The notes below the pieces were generated by a model. It made no database searches, was not told the origin of the DNA, and saw only the letters and a program-made list of their open reading frames with translations. From contig NZ_CP027190.1 of NCBI RefSeq assembly GCF_002970915.1, forward strand, positions 806,001 through 870,000: a stretch of 64,000 nucleotides of DNA, in the 5' to 3' direction. The stretch's first letter is position 1. Every line of letters starts with the position of its first letter. The position numbers were made by a program, and so were the translations under genes. This document shows positions 37,616 to 46,452 of this stretch, piece by piece. This stretch comes from Lactobacillus sp. CBA3605 (lineage in GTDB: Bacteria; Bacillota; Bacilli; Lactobacillales; Lactobacillaceae).

Positions 37616-38035
37616 TTGAAATCTATTATGCAACTTTGGCAACGCTATCGGAGTGTGTTGTCGTATTTAATTTTTGGCGGTCTAACGACGGTCGTTAACT
37701 TTGTCGTTTTTTGGGTTTTCAATGATTTTGTTCATTGGCCCGTCCTCGTCAGCAATACTATGGCTTGGATTCTTTCCGTCCTTTTTGCCTATGTCACTAA
37801 TAAAATCTGGGTTTTTGATTCTAAAACGCCTACCTTACAAGCAGTGCTTAAAGAAGCAACGTCATTTTTTGGCTTTCGCCTTTTGAGTTACTTCGTTGAC
37901 CAAGGCATTATGTTTGTGGGCATTACCTTGTTACATGGTAATCCGCTAATCGTCAAATTACTTGACCAGGTCATCATTGTTGTCATGAATTGGTTCTTTA
38001 GCAAGCTCTTCATCTTTAAAGACCGTGGTAAGTAA
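37616..38035 (+). CDS. GtrA-like membrane protein
   Basis: 139 residues with four hydrophobic segments and the GtrA pattern SYLIFGGLTTVVNFVVFW, with YVTNKIWVFDS following. GtrA-like proteins are thought to help move lipid-linked sugars across the membrane for glycosylation of wall polymers. Start TTG 37616 follows GGAGCGGGG; ATG 37628 is the alternative. No glycosyltransferase is adjacent. Confidence 0.85.
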   Translation: MKSIMQLWQRYRSVLSYLIFGGLTTVVNFVVFWVFNDFVHWPVLVSNTMAWILSVLFAYVTNKIWVFDSKTPTLQAVLKEATSFFGFRLLSYFVDQGIMFVGITLLHGNPLIVKLLDQVIIVVMNWFFSKLFIFKDRGK

Positions 38036-38044
38036 CGACAATTT

Positions 38045-38076
38045 GGCGTTTGGGCTAACACTCAAACGTCTTTTTT
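38045..38076 (+). terminator. Probable terminator after gtrA-like gene
   Basis: GGCGTTTGGG pairs imperfectly with CTCAAACGTC, followed by TTTTTT. Confidence 0.6.
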
Positions 38077-38128
38077 ACTACTACAATTTGACTTGCCCAT
38101 CAGCTAACAACCTCAAGGAGCTGTGACC

Positions 38129-38452
38129 ATGACCTTTACAACCACTGAAACTGATTATTTAATTGACTTATTAACGACCCAACTATTCACACTCTTAACT
38201 CGTGTGACCCGCTGGCAAACGCATAGCCTCTCACAACAACAATACGACAACCAAGTTGGTGAGACCTTACAACCCAACTTGGTCATGCTCCAACAACTGT
38301 CCCAAAAATTAGCACCGACTAGCGGTGACCAAGCACAATTCAAAGCTTTGCAACTTGGTCTCCAAAAGCTCAATCAGGCAACGACTTACCAACTGACACT
38401 GGCTCAATTAAGCCAAGCTAATGAACGGCGACTCAATCGACATCGACACTAA
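38129..38452 (+). CDS. Small glutamine-rich protein of unknown function
   Basis: 107 residues from ATG 38129, 8 bases after AAGGAG. Predicted mostly helical, rich in Gln, Leu and Thr, perhaps a coiled coil; no membrane segment. Not recognised. It lies between the GtrA gene and a small membrane protein. Confidence 0.5.
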   Translation: MTFTTTETDYLIDLLTTQLFTLLTRVTRWQTHSLSQQQYDNQVGETLQPNLVMLQQLSQKLAPTSGDQAQFKALQLGLQKLNQATTYQLTLAQLSQANERRLNRHRH

Positions 38453-38574
38453 TTTTTAATTTTGCTTAAACTCTTAACAAAAAATTCAAATTTCAATCAC
38501 GAGATAGCTATTTTTACCCGGTACAATGACTTTATAAGCTTGCAGAACTTCGACGAGAAAGCGGGAGGGTCAAC

Positions 38575-38757
38575 ATGTTTCTAATAGTCTATTGTGCATT
38601 AGCGATCGCAGTCTTCTTCTGGATGTTTGGCTTCACGACAGTCGCCACCATCATCGGTCTTTTAACACTGGCTTTAATTGGCTACTCCTTCATTCGACGC
38701 CAAATCGAACATCGCCGGTTCTTAAAACAACATCCTACTAATAAAAGTCGTGGCTGA
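38575..38757 (+). CDS. Small membrane protein of unknown function
   Basis: 60 residues with two hydrophobic segments (VYCALAIAVFFWMFGF and TVATIIGLLTLALIGYSFI) and a basic tail. ATG 38575 follows GGGAGGG. Followed by a terminator, so it is expressed alone. No family recognised. Confidence 0.6.
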   Translation: MFLIVYCALAIAVFFWMFGFTTVATIIGLLTLALIGYSFIRRQIEHRRFLKQHPTNKSRG

Positions 38758-38772
38758 GGCAACGATTCCTAA

Positions 38773-38812
38773 AAAATGACGTTCAAGCTAAATCGGCTTG
38801 AACGTCATTTTA
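38773..38812. terminator. Bidirectional terminator
   Basis: AAAATGACGTTCAAGC pairs perfectly with GCTTGAACGTCATTTT. Confidence 0.88.
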
Positions 38813-38824
38813 ATTAAGAGCTAC

Positions 38825-40021
38825 TTATTTCGTTAATTGATCTAAACAGGTAATGATATTTTGGACCGCCCGCTGAACATATTTCGGGTCAGTCGCCAAA
38901 TTTAACCGGACAAAGCCTTGATCATTGGCGCTGAACCACTCACCAAAATCAACCGCAAGGCCGCACTTGGCTTGAATAAATTCGCGGGTATATTCCGGCG
39001 CAATGTAGCCCCGAATATCCAACCAGGTAAGATAAGTCCCCTGCAACTCGGCGACGATAATCTTAGGCGCATGCGCCGCTAATTCGGTTCGTAAGTAGTG
39101 ATAGTTATCGCGCACAATGGCTAAAATTTGATCCAACCACGCCGCACCAGACCGATAGGCCGCTTCCCCCGCCGTTTGGCCTAGAACATTAACTTCGGTT
39201 TGATTGTTACGGGTATTAAAGGCATCATATCGTTGCCGCAAAGCATCGTTAGGGATAATCACGTGTGAATTGAGTAGACAAGCCACATTAAAAGTTTTTG
39301 ACGGCGAGTTCACAACAATCACGCGGTCGGCAAAGCGACCATTCGCAACTGTTAAAGCAGACACAAACGGATGATTGATTGGATCAATTTCAATATCTTG
39401 GTGAATTTCATCTGAAATAACTAAGACATGATATTGCTCACATAACGCCAATAATCGCGTCTCTTCCGCTGCTGTCCAAATACGGCCAACTGGATTATGC
39501 GGCGAACATTGAATAAATAACCGCACTTCGTTTGCTTTAATTTTACGTTCCACGTCATCAAAATCAATCGTGTAATGTCCCGCTGTATTCGTTAACTCTG
39601 AAGTCACTAACTGACGATGGTTATCTTGGATCGCATTAAAGAACGGATAATATACCGGCGTTAATATTAAGACGCCATCACCCGGTTGGGTATATGTGTT
39701 CACCAATGCATACAACGAGTTCACAACGCCGGTCCCAAACCGTAGCCAATCCTTTTGCAACGTCAAGCCATGCCGATCTTGTTCCCACTTGAAAAATGCC
39801 TCGTAATAACTATCTGGCGTATACGAATAGCCATAGATACCGTGCGCCACCCGCGCAGTTAACGCATCCGTGACTGCTGTTGGCACCTTAAACTCCATAT
39901 CTGCCACCCACATTGCAATTAAATCCTTATCCCCGTAACGTTCCGCTAATGCGTCCCATTTTAACGAATTGGTATTCAAACGATTCGTCGCATATTGTTC
40001 AATAAACGCTGCCTGATCCAT
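38825..40021 (-). CDS. MalY/PatB-type PLP-dependent cystathionine beta-lyase/aminotransferase
   Basis: 398 residues from ATG 40021 (MDQAAFIEQYATNRL), 10 bases after GGAAGGAG. Fold type I PLP enzyme: ADMEFKVP near the N-terminus, CSPHNPVGR, Asp204 in ISDEIHQDI, and the PLP-binding Lys242 in SPSKTFN. Members cleave C-S bonds (cystathionine to homocysteine, or cysteine and methionine derivatives). A terminator-like hairpin lies in the leader, suggesting attenuation. Its job is probably methionine/sulfur metabolism. Confidence 0.88.
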   Translation of the reverse strand: MDQAAFIEQYATNRLNTNSLKWDALAERYGDKDLIAMWVADMEFKVPTAVTDALTARVAHGIYGYSYTPDSYYEAFFKWEQDRHGLTLQKDWLRFGTGVVNSLYALVNTYTQPGDGVLILTPVYYPFFNAIQDNHRQLVTSELTNTAGHYTIDFDDVERKIKANEVRLFIQCSPHNPVGRIWTAAEETRLLALCEQYHVLVISDEIHQDIEIDPINHPFVSALTVANGRFADRVIVVNSPSKTFNVACLLNSHVIIPNDALRQRYDAFNTRNNQTEVNVLGQTAGEAAYRSGAAWLDQILAIVRDNYHYLRTELAAHAPKIIVAELQGTYLTWLDIRGYIAPEYTREFIQAKCGLAVDFGEWFSANDQGFVRLNLATDPKYVQRAVQNIITCLDQLTK

Positions 40022-40049
40022 GTCAAAAACTCCTTCCAATCGATGCCTA

Positions 40050-40086
40050 AAAGAAAAGACCTCGTCCTCATTACAAGAACGACGTC
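40050..40086 (-). promoter_or_regulatory. Terminator-like hairpin in the leader of the MalY-type gene
   Basis: Minus-strand GACGTCGTTCT pairs with AGGACGAGGTC (two mismatches) and is followed by TTTTCTTTT, all before the SD. An overlapping alternative stem, ACGAC..GTCGT (about 40078-40102), could compete. No known riboswitch or T-box motif was recognised. Confidence 0.55.
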
Positions 40087-40172
40087 TAACCTTTGTCGTG
40101 TTAACTTCCTCATCAACATATCATCTTTTAAGTTAAATCTAATTTACAACGGACTTAACTAATTGTCAATCC

Positions 40173-40679
40173 TCACTCCACGACAAACTGCGGCGTGGCT
40201 GGAATGTCATATTTGGCAATTTGCTGGTCGGCAACTGGAAATGCGCCCGCTACCAAAAAACGCTTCGCTTGCATCACCATCGGTGAACTATTCGCCCAAT
40301 TTAATTGCGTTAAGGGGATTCGCGCGGCTCCGGCCGATAAAGCGGCCGTAAAAGCTGGCCGCTTCGTCATTAACGTGCCCCCAACAGTTTCCAACAAGTA
40401 AAAGGTACTAATAATATGACGTTGGTCAGTAGTGGAATCTAAATCTGGTAACGTAAACTGAACCGTCCCTAATTGGCGCTCAATCGTGGTGCGTAATCCC
40501 GTTTCCGTCAAGGTAATTTGATTAACAGTTTCATTCAAAGTGGCATGGGTCGTAATGGCCGCCGTCGGTAAATCATAACGATTGGTAAATGGTCCCGTTA
40601 GACATTTGGTTACGACTAAAGTGGTCTCATCACCAATGACGCCACAAACGACTAACGGATTAATTTGTTCGACTATCAT
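40173..40679 (-). CDS. NUDIX-like protein with degenerate catalytic box
   Basis: 168 residues, resembling the NUDIX fold (VVCGVIGDETTLVVTK then LTGPFTNRYDLPTAAITT and LNETVNQITLTETGL). The canonical box GX5EX7REUXEEXGU is not kept: the RE and EE pairs are largely missing, so hydrolase activity is doubtful. It might bind a nucleotide without cleaving it. ATG 40679 follows a GGAAGC-like SD. Function unknown. Confidence 0.6.
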   Translation of the reverse strand: MIVEQINPLVVCGVIGDETTLVVTKCLTGPFTNRYDLPTAAITTHATLNETVNQITLTETGLRTTIERQLGTVQFTLPDLDSTTDQRHIISTFYLLETVGGTLMTKRPAFTAALSAGAARIPLTQLNWANSSPMVMQAKRFLVAGAFPVADQQIAKYDIPATPQFVVE

Positions 40680-40889
40680 CGGTTCGCTTCCTTTACAGGT
40701 TAACCTATTAATTTTATTATCTGATACTATTAATTACTCTTTAAATGTCCAAAAAATTGTGACATTTTCATTTTAACGCTTTCTTGGGTTAACTCAAACT
40801 AAAAACTGGCTTAAATCCAAATATTTAATAACTTTTATTATTTCATTATCAAAACAACCAATTTTTAAACCGGCTACGCTTATAATCGA
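40680..40889. other. Intergenic region, nothing recognised
   Basis: AT-rich; presumably holds the promoter of the NUDIX-like gene. No conserved element found. Confidence 0.4.
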
Positions 40890-40925
40890 CAAAAAAAGAC
40901 GCTAGACCTAAAAAGTCTAACGTCG
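40890..40925 (-). terminator. Terminator of the two-TM protein gene
   Basis: Minus-strand GACGTTAGACTTTTT pairs with AGGTCTAGCGTC, followed by TTTTTTT. Confidence 0.85.
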
Positions 40926-40934
40926 AACAACTGC

Positions 40935-41573
40935 TTATTCAGCTTGAATATCGGTCGTATTAATAAAGGACTGCGCTGGCACCCGAATTAACCAACGACT
41001 CATCGCTTGATGTCCAACCCGGACGCCCAACCCATTCCAAAAAGTGGGTTGATACATGGCCGTCATCTTCACCACGTACGCCTTTTCATGTCGCTGATCT
41101 TGCTTAACCAAGGCTTGGTGAGACCACGGAATGCCAGCATCCGCAATTTTAACTTGTTTCAAACTACTAATCACCGTTGCTTTATTACTAGAAACGGTAT
41201 ATTTCGCATTTTTAACCCAGTAATTATAAATATGCACGGGTTTTTTCGTTGTGCCCCGGTCAACGGCTACGTAATATGAGCCCTTAGTCCCGACACGTAA
41301 AACCAATGGCTCATAACTATAAGTTACTTTAACGGTCTTTTGATCATTTAAACTAACATGATTATTAAAAGATGCATAGCCCATCCCGATTAGTAAGCCA
41401 AAACTGACAATCAATTCACCAATCGTAATCAATAAATTATTCCACTCAAACGTATGCTGACGCGCCACAATCATTTTAATGCGACGAACGCGGATATTAT
41501 GAAATACCCACACGATTAACGCCAAAACAATAATCCAAGCAATGATTCCAATCCAATTCCATGCAGAAGTCAT
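40935..41573 (-). CDS. Membrane protein with extracytoplasmic domain, unknown function
   Basis: 212 residues. Two N-terminal membrane segments (WIGIIAWIIVLALIVWVF and LLITIGELIVSFGLLIGMGY) are followed by a ~130-residue hydrophilic domain, probably outside the cell. It resembles proteins seen in many lactobacilli without known function. ATG 41573 has a weak GAAAGG-type SD. Single-gene unit. Confidence 0.65.
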   Translation of the reverse strand: MTSAWNWIGIIAWIIVLALIVWVFHNIRVRRIKMIVARQHTFEWNNLLITIGELIVSFGLLIGMGYASFNNHVSLNDQKTVKVTYSYEPLVLRVGTKGSYYVAVDRGTTKKPVHIYNYWVKNAKYTVSSNKATVISSLKQVKIADAGIPWSHQALVKQDQRHEKAYVVKMTAMYQPTFWNGLGVRVGHQAMSRWLIRVPAQSFINTTDIQAE

Positions 41574-41771
41574 TGATAGGCCAACCCTTTCCCGATTTCC
41601 TTATTATTATGTTCTAATTGTAAATAATTCACCGCCAAATAACAAGTGATGCTCACTAAATTAACCCAAGTTCTAAGAAACCCAGATTGTGAAAAATATC
41701 ACTGAAACCTCCCAATGTAATCGAATTCATGGTAAAATAATACTATCAACTTGTAGAAAGAAGGCGTACCG

Positions 41772-42086
41772 ATGATCGCATCACTTATTTACTGGGTTGT
41801 TGTCGTAGGATTAATTGTCTGGGGTGTTTGGATGGCAATTTTATCGGCCTATTGGGCCCGTCATCAACAAAACGGCAATTTATTCTTTATTGCAATTATG
41901 AATACATTAGGCTTACTAGCCGGACTATTAGTCTGGTGGGTCTTCAATCATCAAAACTGGCAATACTACTGGTTATCTAGTACCGTCAACACGTCAAACC
42001 TATTAGGTCTTATCCTGATTTGTTACGTGGTTCTAATCGTGATTGAATTCATTCAAGGTCGCGGCATTAAACCTGAAAAAGCTTAA
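41772..42086 (+). CDS. Small membrane protein of unknown function
   Basis: 104 residues with three hydrophobic segments. ATG 41772 follows AGAAAGAAGG. A terminator lies directly behind it. No family recognised. Confidence 0.6.
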   Translation: MIASLIYWVVVVGLIVWGVWMAILSAYWARHQQNGNLFFIAIMNTLGLLAGLLVWWVFNHQNWQYYWLSSTVNTSNLLGLILICYVVLIVIEFIQGRGIKPEKA

Positions 42087-42087
42087 T

Positions 42088-42123
42088 AAAAAGACATTTG
42101 GGCCTAACCCAAATGTCTTTTTC
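42088..42123. terminator. Terminator
   Basis: AAAAAGACATTTGGG pairs with CCCAAATGTCTTTTT. Confidence 0.9.
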
Positions 42124-42185
42124 GTCATAATTATTCAGTAGTCTATCTGAGGCCGGGCTTATCAAATCAGGCTAACCGTCCTTTC

Positions 42186-43916
42186 TTAGTGCGCCTTAGA
42201 CACAGTTAAAGCAAAACCATCACTCGCAATTTGACCGGCAGTCAAGCCTGTCGCCATAATGACCGTAACCGTCGTTGGTAACGACACGGTCGTCGAGCCA
42301 AGGTTGAATATTCCCGTGACCGTTTGCGTGGCCGACTGGCGGATTAACTTGAGACAGTCGCCCTCAACGTGCCAGCTCAGCTGACTCTTGGCTAAAAATT
42401 CAGCCTGGGCTAAACGCCACCGAATCAGCTGCTTAACAAAGGTTCGCCCTTGTTGTTCAGCTACCGTTGGTTGCCAATTCATACAACGCCGATTATCCGG
42501 ATCAGCGCCACCGGCCACGCCGACTTCCGTCCCATAATAAAGACAGGGCGTGCCAGGTAATAACATGAGTAAGGTTAAAGCGGCTTGCACACGTTGCTGA
42601 TTTCCCTGTAAGACCGTCAATAAACGTGGCGTATCATGAGTATCAAGCGCATTAAACATCACCTGCTGATTCGGTTGTGGATATTGTAGTAACTGCAAGT
42701 TAGTCTTGTGAATATAGTCTTTTAGGCTTAACTCATGCTTAAACAAGGCTAAAATCGGTTGCGTTAATGGATAATTCATCACTGCATCAAATTGCCCCTG
42801 ATTCACTAACGCTTGACTACTGTGCCACGCCTCACCCAACAAATAAACATCTGGCTTAACTTGACGTAGCGCCGCACATAAGCGACGCCAAAACCCATGG
42901 TCAACTTCATCCGCCACATCGAACCGCCACGCATCAATATTAAATTGTTCGACCCAATATTTGGTGATAGCAATCAAGTAATCCTGTACAACTGGATTCT
43001 GGGTATTTAATTTAGGCATCGCGGCCCCGGTTGCGAAAGTTTCATAGTTTAAAGTGCCCGTATGTGCATCACGCCCAACCGGCCAGCCGTGAATGTGGAA
43101 CCAATCGGCAAACCGTGAGGCCGGTCCATTTTTAACCACATCTAGCCATTGCGGTGATTGATTGCCAAAATGATTAAAGACAGCGTCTAACATGACCTTC
43201 ATGCCACGCGCATGAGCGGCGTCCACTAAGGCTTGAAAATCTTTTTTAGTCCCAAAGTGGGGGTCAATTTCGAAATGATCAATCGTATCATATTTATGAT
43301 TTGAGGGTGCTGTAAAGAGCGGACATAGATATAACCCATTAATGCCTAAATCGGCCAAATCATCTAAATGATCAATAATTCCTTGCAAATCACCGCCATA
43401 AAAAGACGTTCTTTTGACTGGTCCAACGCCCCAAGGTGCTACGTTTTGCGGATCATTAGTGGCATCGCCATTGGCAAACCGTTCCGGAAAGATCTGATAC
43501 CAGACGGTCTTTTTAACCCAAGTTGGCGGTAATTGGGCGTCACTAACGTGTAAATAAGGCAAATGAAAATAGTGGCCCGTCGTTTGCCAGTTAGTCGCCG
43601 TATCCGCAAAAAAACCATCATCACCATAACCTAACGTTTGCCCAGTTAAATCCGTCAATTTAAATGCATAAATCAATCGATTCGTCGGCAACGTTAATGG
43701 GCACGTCCAGACTTGCTGGGCTGCGGTGACAAGCCCTGGCTGTAAAGCCGTCTGCTGTAAAGGCGCCCCCGTTTGCCATAAATACATATCAGCAAACACG
43801 ACTTCAACTTTTTGAATATCCTGTCGTGCTGTCTTTAACCGTAATAACAAGTGATGATCAGCTAGAATCGCCGTGTCTTCACTCTCCGGTCGGTGCAAAA
43901 TCCCTGCTAATTGCAT
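42186..43916 (-). CDS. GH13 neopullulanase / maltogenic amylase-type enzyme
   Basis: 576 residues. An N-terminal starch-binding-like domain (CBM34-type, about 1-125) precedes the GH13 barrel. Catalytic residues: nucleophile Asp333 (AWRFDVADEVD), acid/base Glu362 (LLGEAWH) and Asp428 (ALDTHDTPR). No signal peptide, so it works on imported maltodextrins or cyclodextrins. A CGGTTAC palindrome resembling cre lies upstream, suggesting control by CcpA or a LacI-type maltose regulator. It is not next to other maltose genes. Confidence 0.9.
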   Translation of the reverse strand: MQLAGILHRPESEDTAILADHHLLLRLKTARQDIQKVEVVFADMYLWQTGAPLQQTALQPGLVTAAQQVWTCPLTLPTNRLIYAFKLTDLTGQTLGYGDDGFFADTATNWQTTGHYFHLPYLHVSDAQLPPTWVKKTVWYQIFPERFANGDATNDPQNVAPWGVGPVKRTSFYGGDLQGIIDHLDDLADLGINGLYLCPLFTAPSNHKYDTIDHFEIDPHFGTKKDFQALVDAAHARGMKVMLDAVFNHFGNQSPQWLDVVKNGPASRFADWFHIHGWPVGRDAHTGTLNYETFATGAAMPKLNTQNPVVQDYLIAITKYWVEQFNIDAWRFDVADEVDHGFWRRLCAALRQVKPDVYLLGEAWHSSQALVNQGQFDAVMNYPLTQPILALFKHELSLKDYIHKTNLQLLQYPQPNQQVMFNALDTHDTPRLLTVLQGNQQRVQAALTLLMLLPGTPCLYYGTEVGVAGGADPDNRRCMNWQPTVAEQQGRTFVKQLIRWRLAQAEFLAKSQLSWHVEGDCLKLIRQSATQTVTGIFNLGSTTVSLPTTVTVIMATGLTAGQIASDGFALTVSKAH

Positions 43917-43935
43917 GCGTCGTCATCCTCTTTTT

Positions 43936-43949
43936 AGTAACCGGTTACA
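43936..43949. promoter_or_regulatory. cre-like palindrome upstream of the GH13 gene
   Basis: Minus-strand TGTAACCGGTTACT matches TGWNANCGNTNWCA except the last base; GTAACCGGTTAC is a perfect palindrome. It could bind CcpA or another LacI-family protein. Confidence 0.6.
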
Positions 43950-44068
43950 TTTTAACCAGCCTTAATTTTTTGTCAGCAGTATTAACCGCTGATTTTTGTG
44001 TAAATCCCCCCGCTCAAACGTAATTTAGTGTATCATTTATACCAAATCAACTGAAAGGACGTGCATCC

Positions 44069-45562
44069 ATGGAAACACTTTATCGCAGTACCCGCGAAAC
44101 TGCAAGTCAGACAATGACCAGCTCACAAGCCGTTTTACAAGGGCTGACCCCCGATGGCGGCTTATTCGTCCCTGTTCAACTCCCGACCGCCAACTTTGAC
44201 TTTGATTACTTGGCAACTTTATCTTATCAAGCAGTCGCTTATGAGGTTTTGAAACTCTTCTTTACCGATTACACTGAAGCCGAACTCAAAGCCTGTTTAA
44301 AAGCAGCTTATGGTGACCAGTTTGATGATCCAGCAATCGCCCCCGTCACTAAGCATGGGCAACAATACTACTTGGAACTCTTTCATGGACCAACGATTGC
44401 CTTCAAGGATCTCGCCCTCCAGCTATTGCCCCATCTAATGCTGACGGCGGCTAAAAAAAATCACTTAGAATCCGAGGTAGTCATTCTAACCGCCACCTCT
44501 GGTGATACTGGTAAAGCAGCCATGGCTGGCTTCGCCGATGTCGACCAAACTAAAATCATTGTATTCTACCCTAAGGACGGCGTTAGCGCCATTCAAAAAC
44601 AACAGATGGTGACTCAAACCGGGGCTAACACCTACGTAGTCGCCCTTAATGGGAACTTTGATGATGCTCAGACTAAGGTCAAGGCCCTGCTCAATGACCC
44701 TCAATTACACGCCGAACTGGCCCAAAACAACTTACAATTTTCGAGTGCCAACTCAATTAATATTGGCCGGCTCTTTCCTCAGGTCGCCTATTATGTCTAT
44801 ACTTATGCGCAATTGATTAAACAAGGCCGCATCAAAAATGGCGATGAAATTAACTTTAGCGTGCCGACAGGTAACTTCGGTGATATTTTAGCGGGTTACT
44901 ATGCCAAGCAATTGGGCACACCCATCCATAAATTAATTTGTGCGTCGAATCGTAACAACGTCTTAACTGATTTTTTTAATACCGGCGTTTATAACAAACA
45001 ACGGGACTTTTTCTTAACGAGCTCGCCATCAATGGATATTTTAGTCTCTAGTAATCTCGAACGCTTGGTCTTTTATCTGACTGGCGCCGATCCCGTGCAA
45101 ACAGCCAGCTTAATGCAGGACTTACAAACTAAGGGTGCTTACCAGTTGACCCCAACTATGCGCCAAGCTATTACCGATTTTTGGGCTGGATTTGTGACTG
45201 AGGACCAGGATCAACACGAAATTAATCATTTGTATGCTCATCATCACTATACAATTGATCCGCATACTGCCGTCGCTTCCGCTGTCGCAAAACAATATTG
45301 TGCCGCTACTAAGGATCAACGGCCCATGGTGATCGTCGCCACTGCCAGTCCGTATAAGTTCCCACAAGCAGTCTTGGCTGCAATTACAGGTGCGCCTGTA
45401 ACGGTTGATGGCTTGACTGCGGTCGATCAACTCCATGATTGTATCAAAACACCAATCCCAGCGACGGTGACTCAGCTACGGACTGCCACTGTCAAACATG
45501 ACCGCGTCAGCGACCCTGAACAAATGGCCGCAACGATTCGTCAAATTTTGCATTTAACGTAA
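44069..45562 (+). CDS. thrC: Threonine synthase
   Basis: 497 residues, long-form threonine synthase. N-terminal METLYRSTRETASQTM; PLP-binding Lys113 in FHGPTIAFKDLALQLL; phosphate-binding SVPTGNFGDILAGYYAK. It converts O-phosphohomoserine to threonine. ATG 44069 follows GAAAGGAC. It is followed after 19 bases by a HAD phosphatase, probably in the same mRNA. Homoserine kinase and dehydrogenase are not in the window. Confidence 0.95.
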   Translation: METLYRSTRETASQTMTSSQAVLQGLTPDGGLFVPVQLPTANFDFDYLATLSYQAVAYEVLKLFFTDYTEAELKACLKAAYGDQFDDPAIAPVTKHGQQYYLELFHGPTIAFKDLALQLLPHLMLTAAKKNHLESEVVILTATSGDTGKAAMAGFADVDQTKIIVFYPKDGVSAIQKQQMVTQTGANTYVVALNGNFDDAQTKVKALLNDPQLHAELAQNNLQFSSANSINIGRLFPQVAYYVYTYAQLIKQGRIKNGDEINFSVPTGNFGDILAGYYAKQLGTPIHKLICASNRNNVLTDFFNTGVYNKQRDFFLTSSPSMDILVSSNLERLVFYLTGADPVQTASLMQDLQTKGAYQLTPTMRQAITDFWAGFVTEDQDQHEINHLYAHHHYTIDPHTAVASAVAKQYCAATKDQRPMVIVATASPYKFPQAVLAAITGAPVTVDGLTAVDQLHDCIKTPIPATVTQLRTATVKHDRVSDPEQMAATIRQILHLT

Positions 45563-45581
45563 TTTGGAAAGGACTTATCAC

Positions 45582-46379
45582 ATGATTACAACAATTGCAC
45601 TCGATTTGGATAATACCTTGTTAACTTCTGAAAAGACGATTTCACCCCGGACGGAACGGGTCCTAAAACAACTGCACACTGCCGGTAAACGCATTGTGCT
45701 CTGTACTGGCCGCCCCATTAAAGCCATTCAGCCATTACTCAAACAACTGGCACTAACTCAACCAACCGACTACTCGATTACTTTTAATGGCGGGTTAGTG
45801 CAACAAAATACGACGGCCGCAATTTTGGCACGGACCAGCTTAACTAAAGCTGATTTAGCACCGCTATACGCTTTTGCGAAAACGTTTGGCTTTCCATTAG
45901 ACGTGATTGACCTCACTCAGGTCTATTCCCTCATCGAGCTTGGCAAATCACCCTATGAAGACTTTCTACAAGGGCTCATGCCGTTTACGGATTTAACTTT
46001 TGCGACCTTACCAGCCGATGATCTATTTGGTAAAGTCGTCAGTGCTTCCGACCAAGTACCCGCTATCCAGGCCAACTTACCCGCAGACGTTGCTGCTAAT
46101 TTCCACGTAGTGCCCTCGCGGCGAAACCTATTAGAATTTTTACCCAACCACACTGATAAAGCGAGTGGACTCACACAGCTACTTACCCACTTCAATGAAC
46201 AGGCCGCTAATTTAATGGCCTTCGGTGATGAAGAAAATGATTTAGGCATGCTCAAACTTGCTAAGGTGGGCGTCGCCATGGACAATGCCATTCCTGCAGT
46301 TAAAGCCGTGGCAACGGCAACAACGCTCAGTAATGATGATGATGGCGTTGCCGTTTTCTTAGAAAATTATTTCAGTTAA
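45582..46379 (+). CDS. HAD-superfamily Cof-type sugar phosphatase
   Basis: 265 residues from ATG 45582 (MITTIALDLDNTLLTSEKTI), 10 bases after GGAAAGGAC. Motif I DLDNTLL (Asp nucleophile), motif II CTGRP, and motif IV FGDEENDLGML. Type IIB cap. Substrate cannot be told; Cof-type enzymes dephosphorylate sugar phosphates or flavin/PLP cofactors. Confidence 0.9.
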   Translation: MITTIALDLDNTLLTSEKTISPRTERVLKQLHTAGKRIVLCTGRPIKAIQPLLKQLALTQPTDYSITFNGGLVQQNTTAAILARTSLTKADLAPLYAFAKTFGFPLDVIDLTQVYSLIELGKSPYEDFLQGLMPFTDLTFATLPADDLFGKVVSASDQVPAIQANLPADVAANFHVVPSRRNLLEFLPNHTDKASGLTQLLTHFNEQAANLMAFGDEENDLGMLKLAKVGVAMDNAIPAVKAVATATTLSNDDDGVAVFLENYFS

Positions 46380-46383
46380 CCTC

Positions 46384-46423
46384 AAAAAGCCAACGCACAT
46401 TTTATCATGCGTTGGCTTTTTGT
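46384..46423. terminator. Bidirectional terminator
   Basis: AAAAAGCCAACGCA pairs with TGCGTTGGCTTTTT between convergent genes. Confidence 0.9.
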
Positions 46424-46452
46424 GTATAATCAGGCGTAAAAAAGCACCCAAC

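Noticed and set aside
40021..40120. T-box or SAM riboswitch before the MalY-type gene
   Set aside because: No AGGGTGGNACCGCG-like sequence and the leader is too short for known SAM elements; kept only as an unassigned attenuator.
45122..45436. Minus-strand 104-codon frame inside thrC
   Set aside because: Antisense shadow of a confident gene with no start signals.
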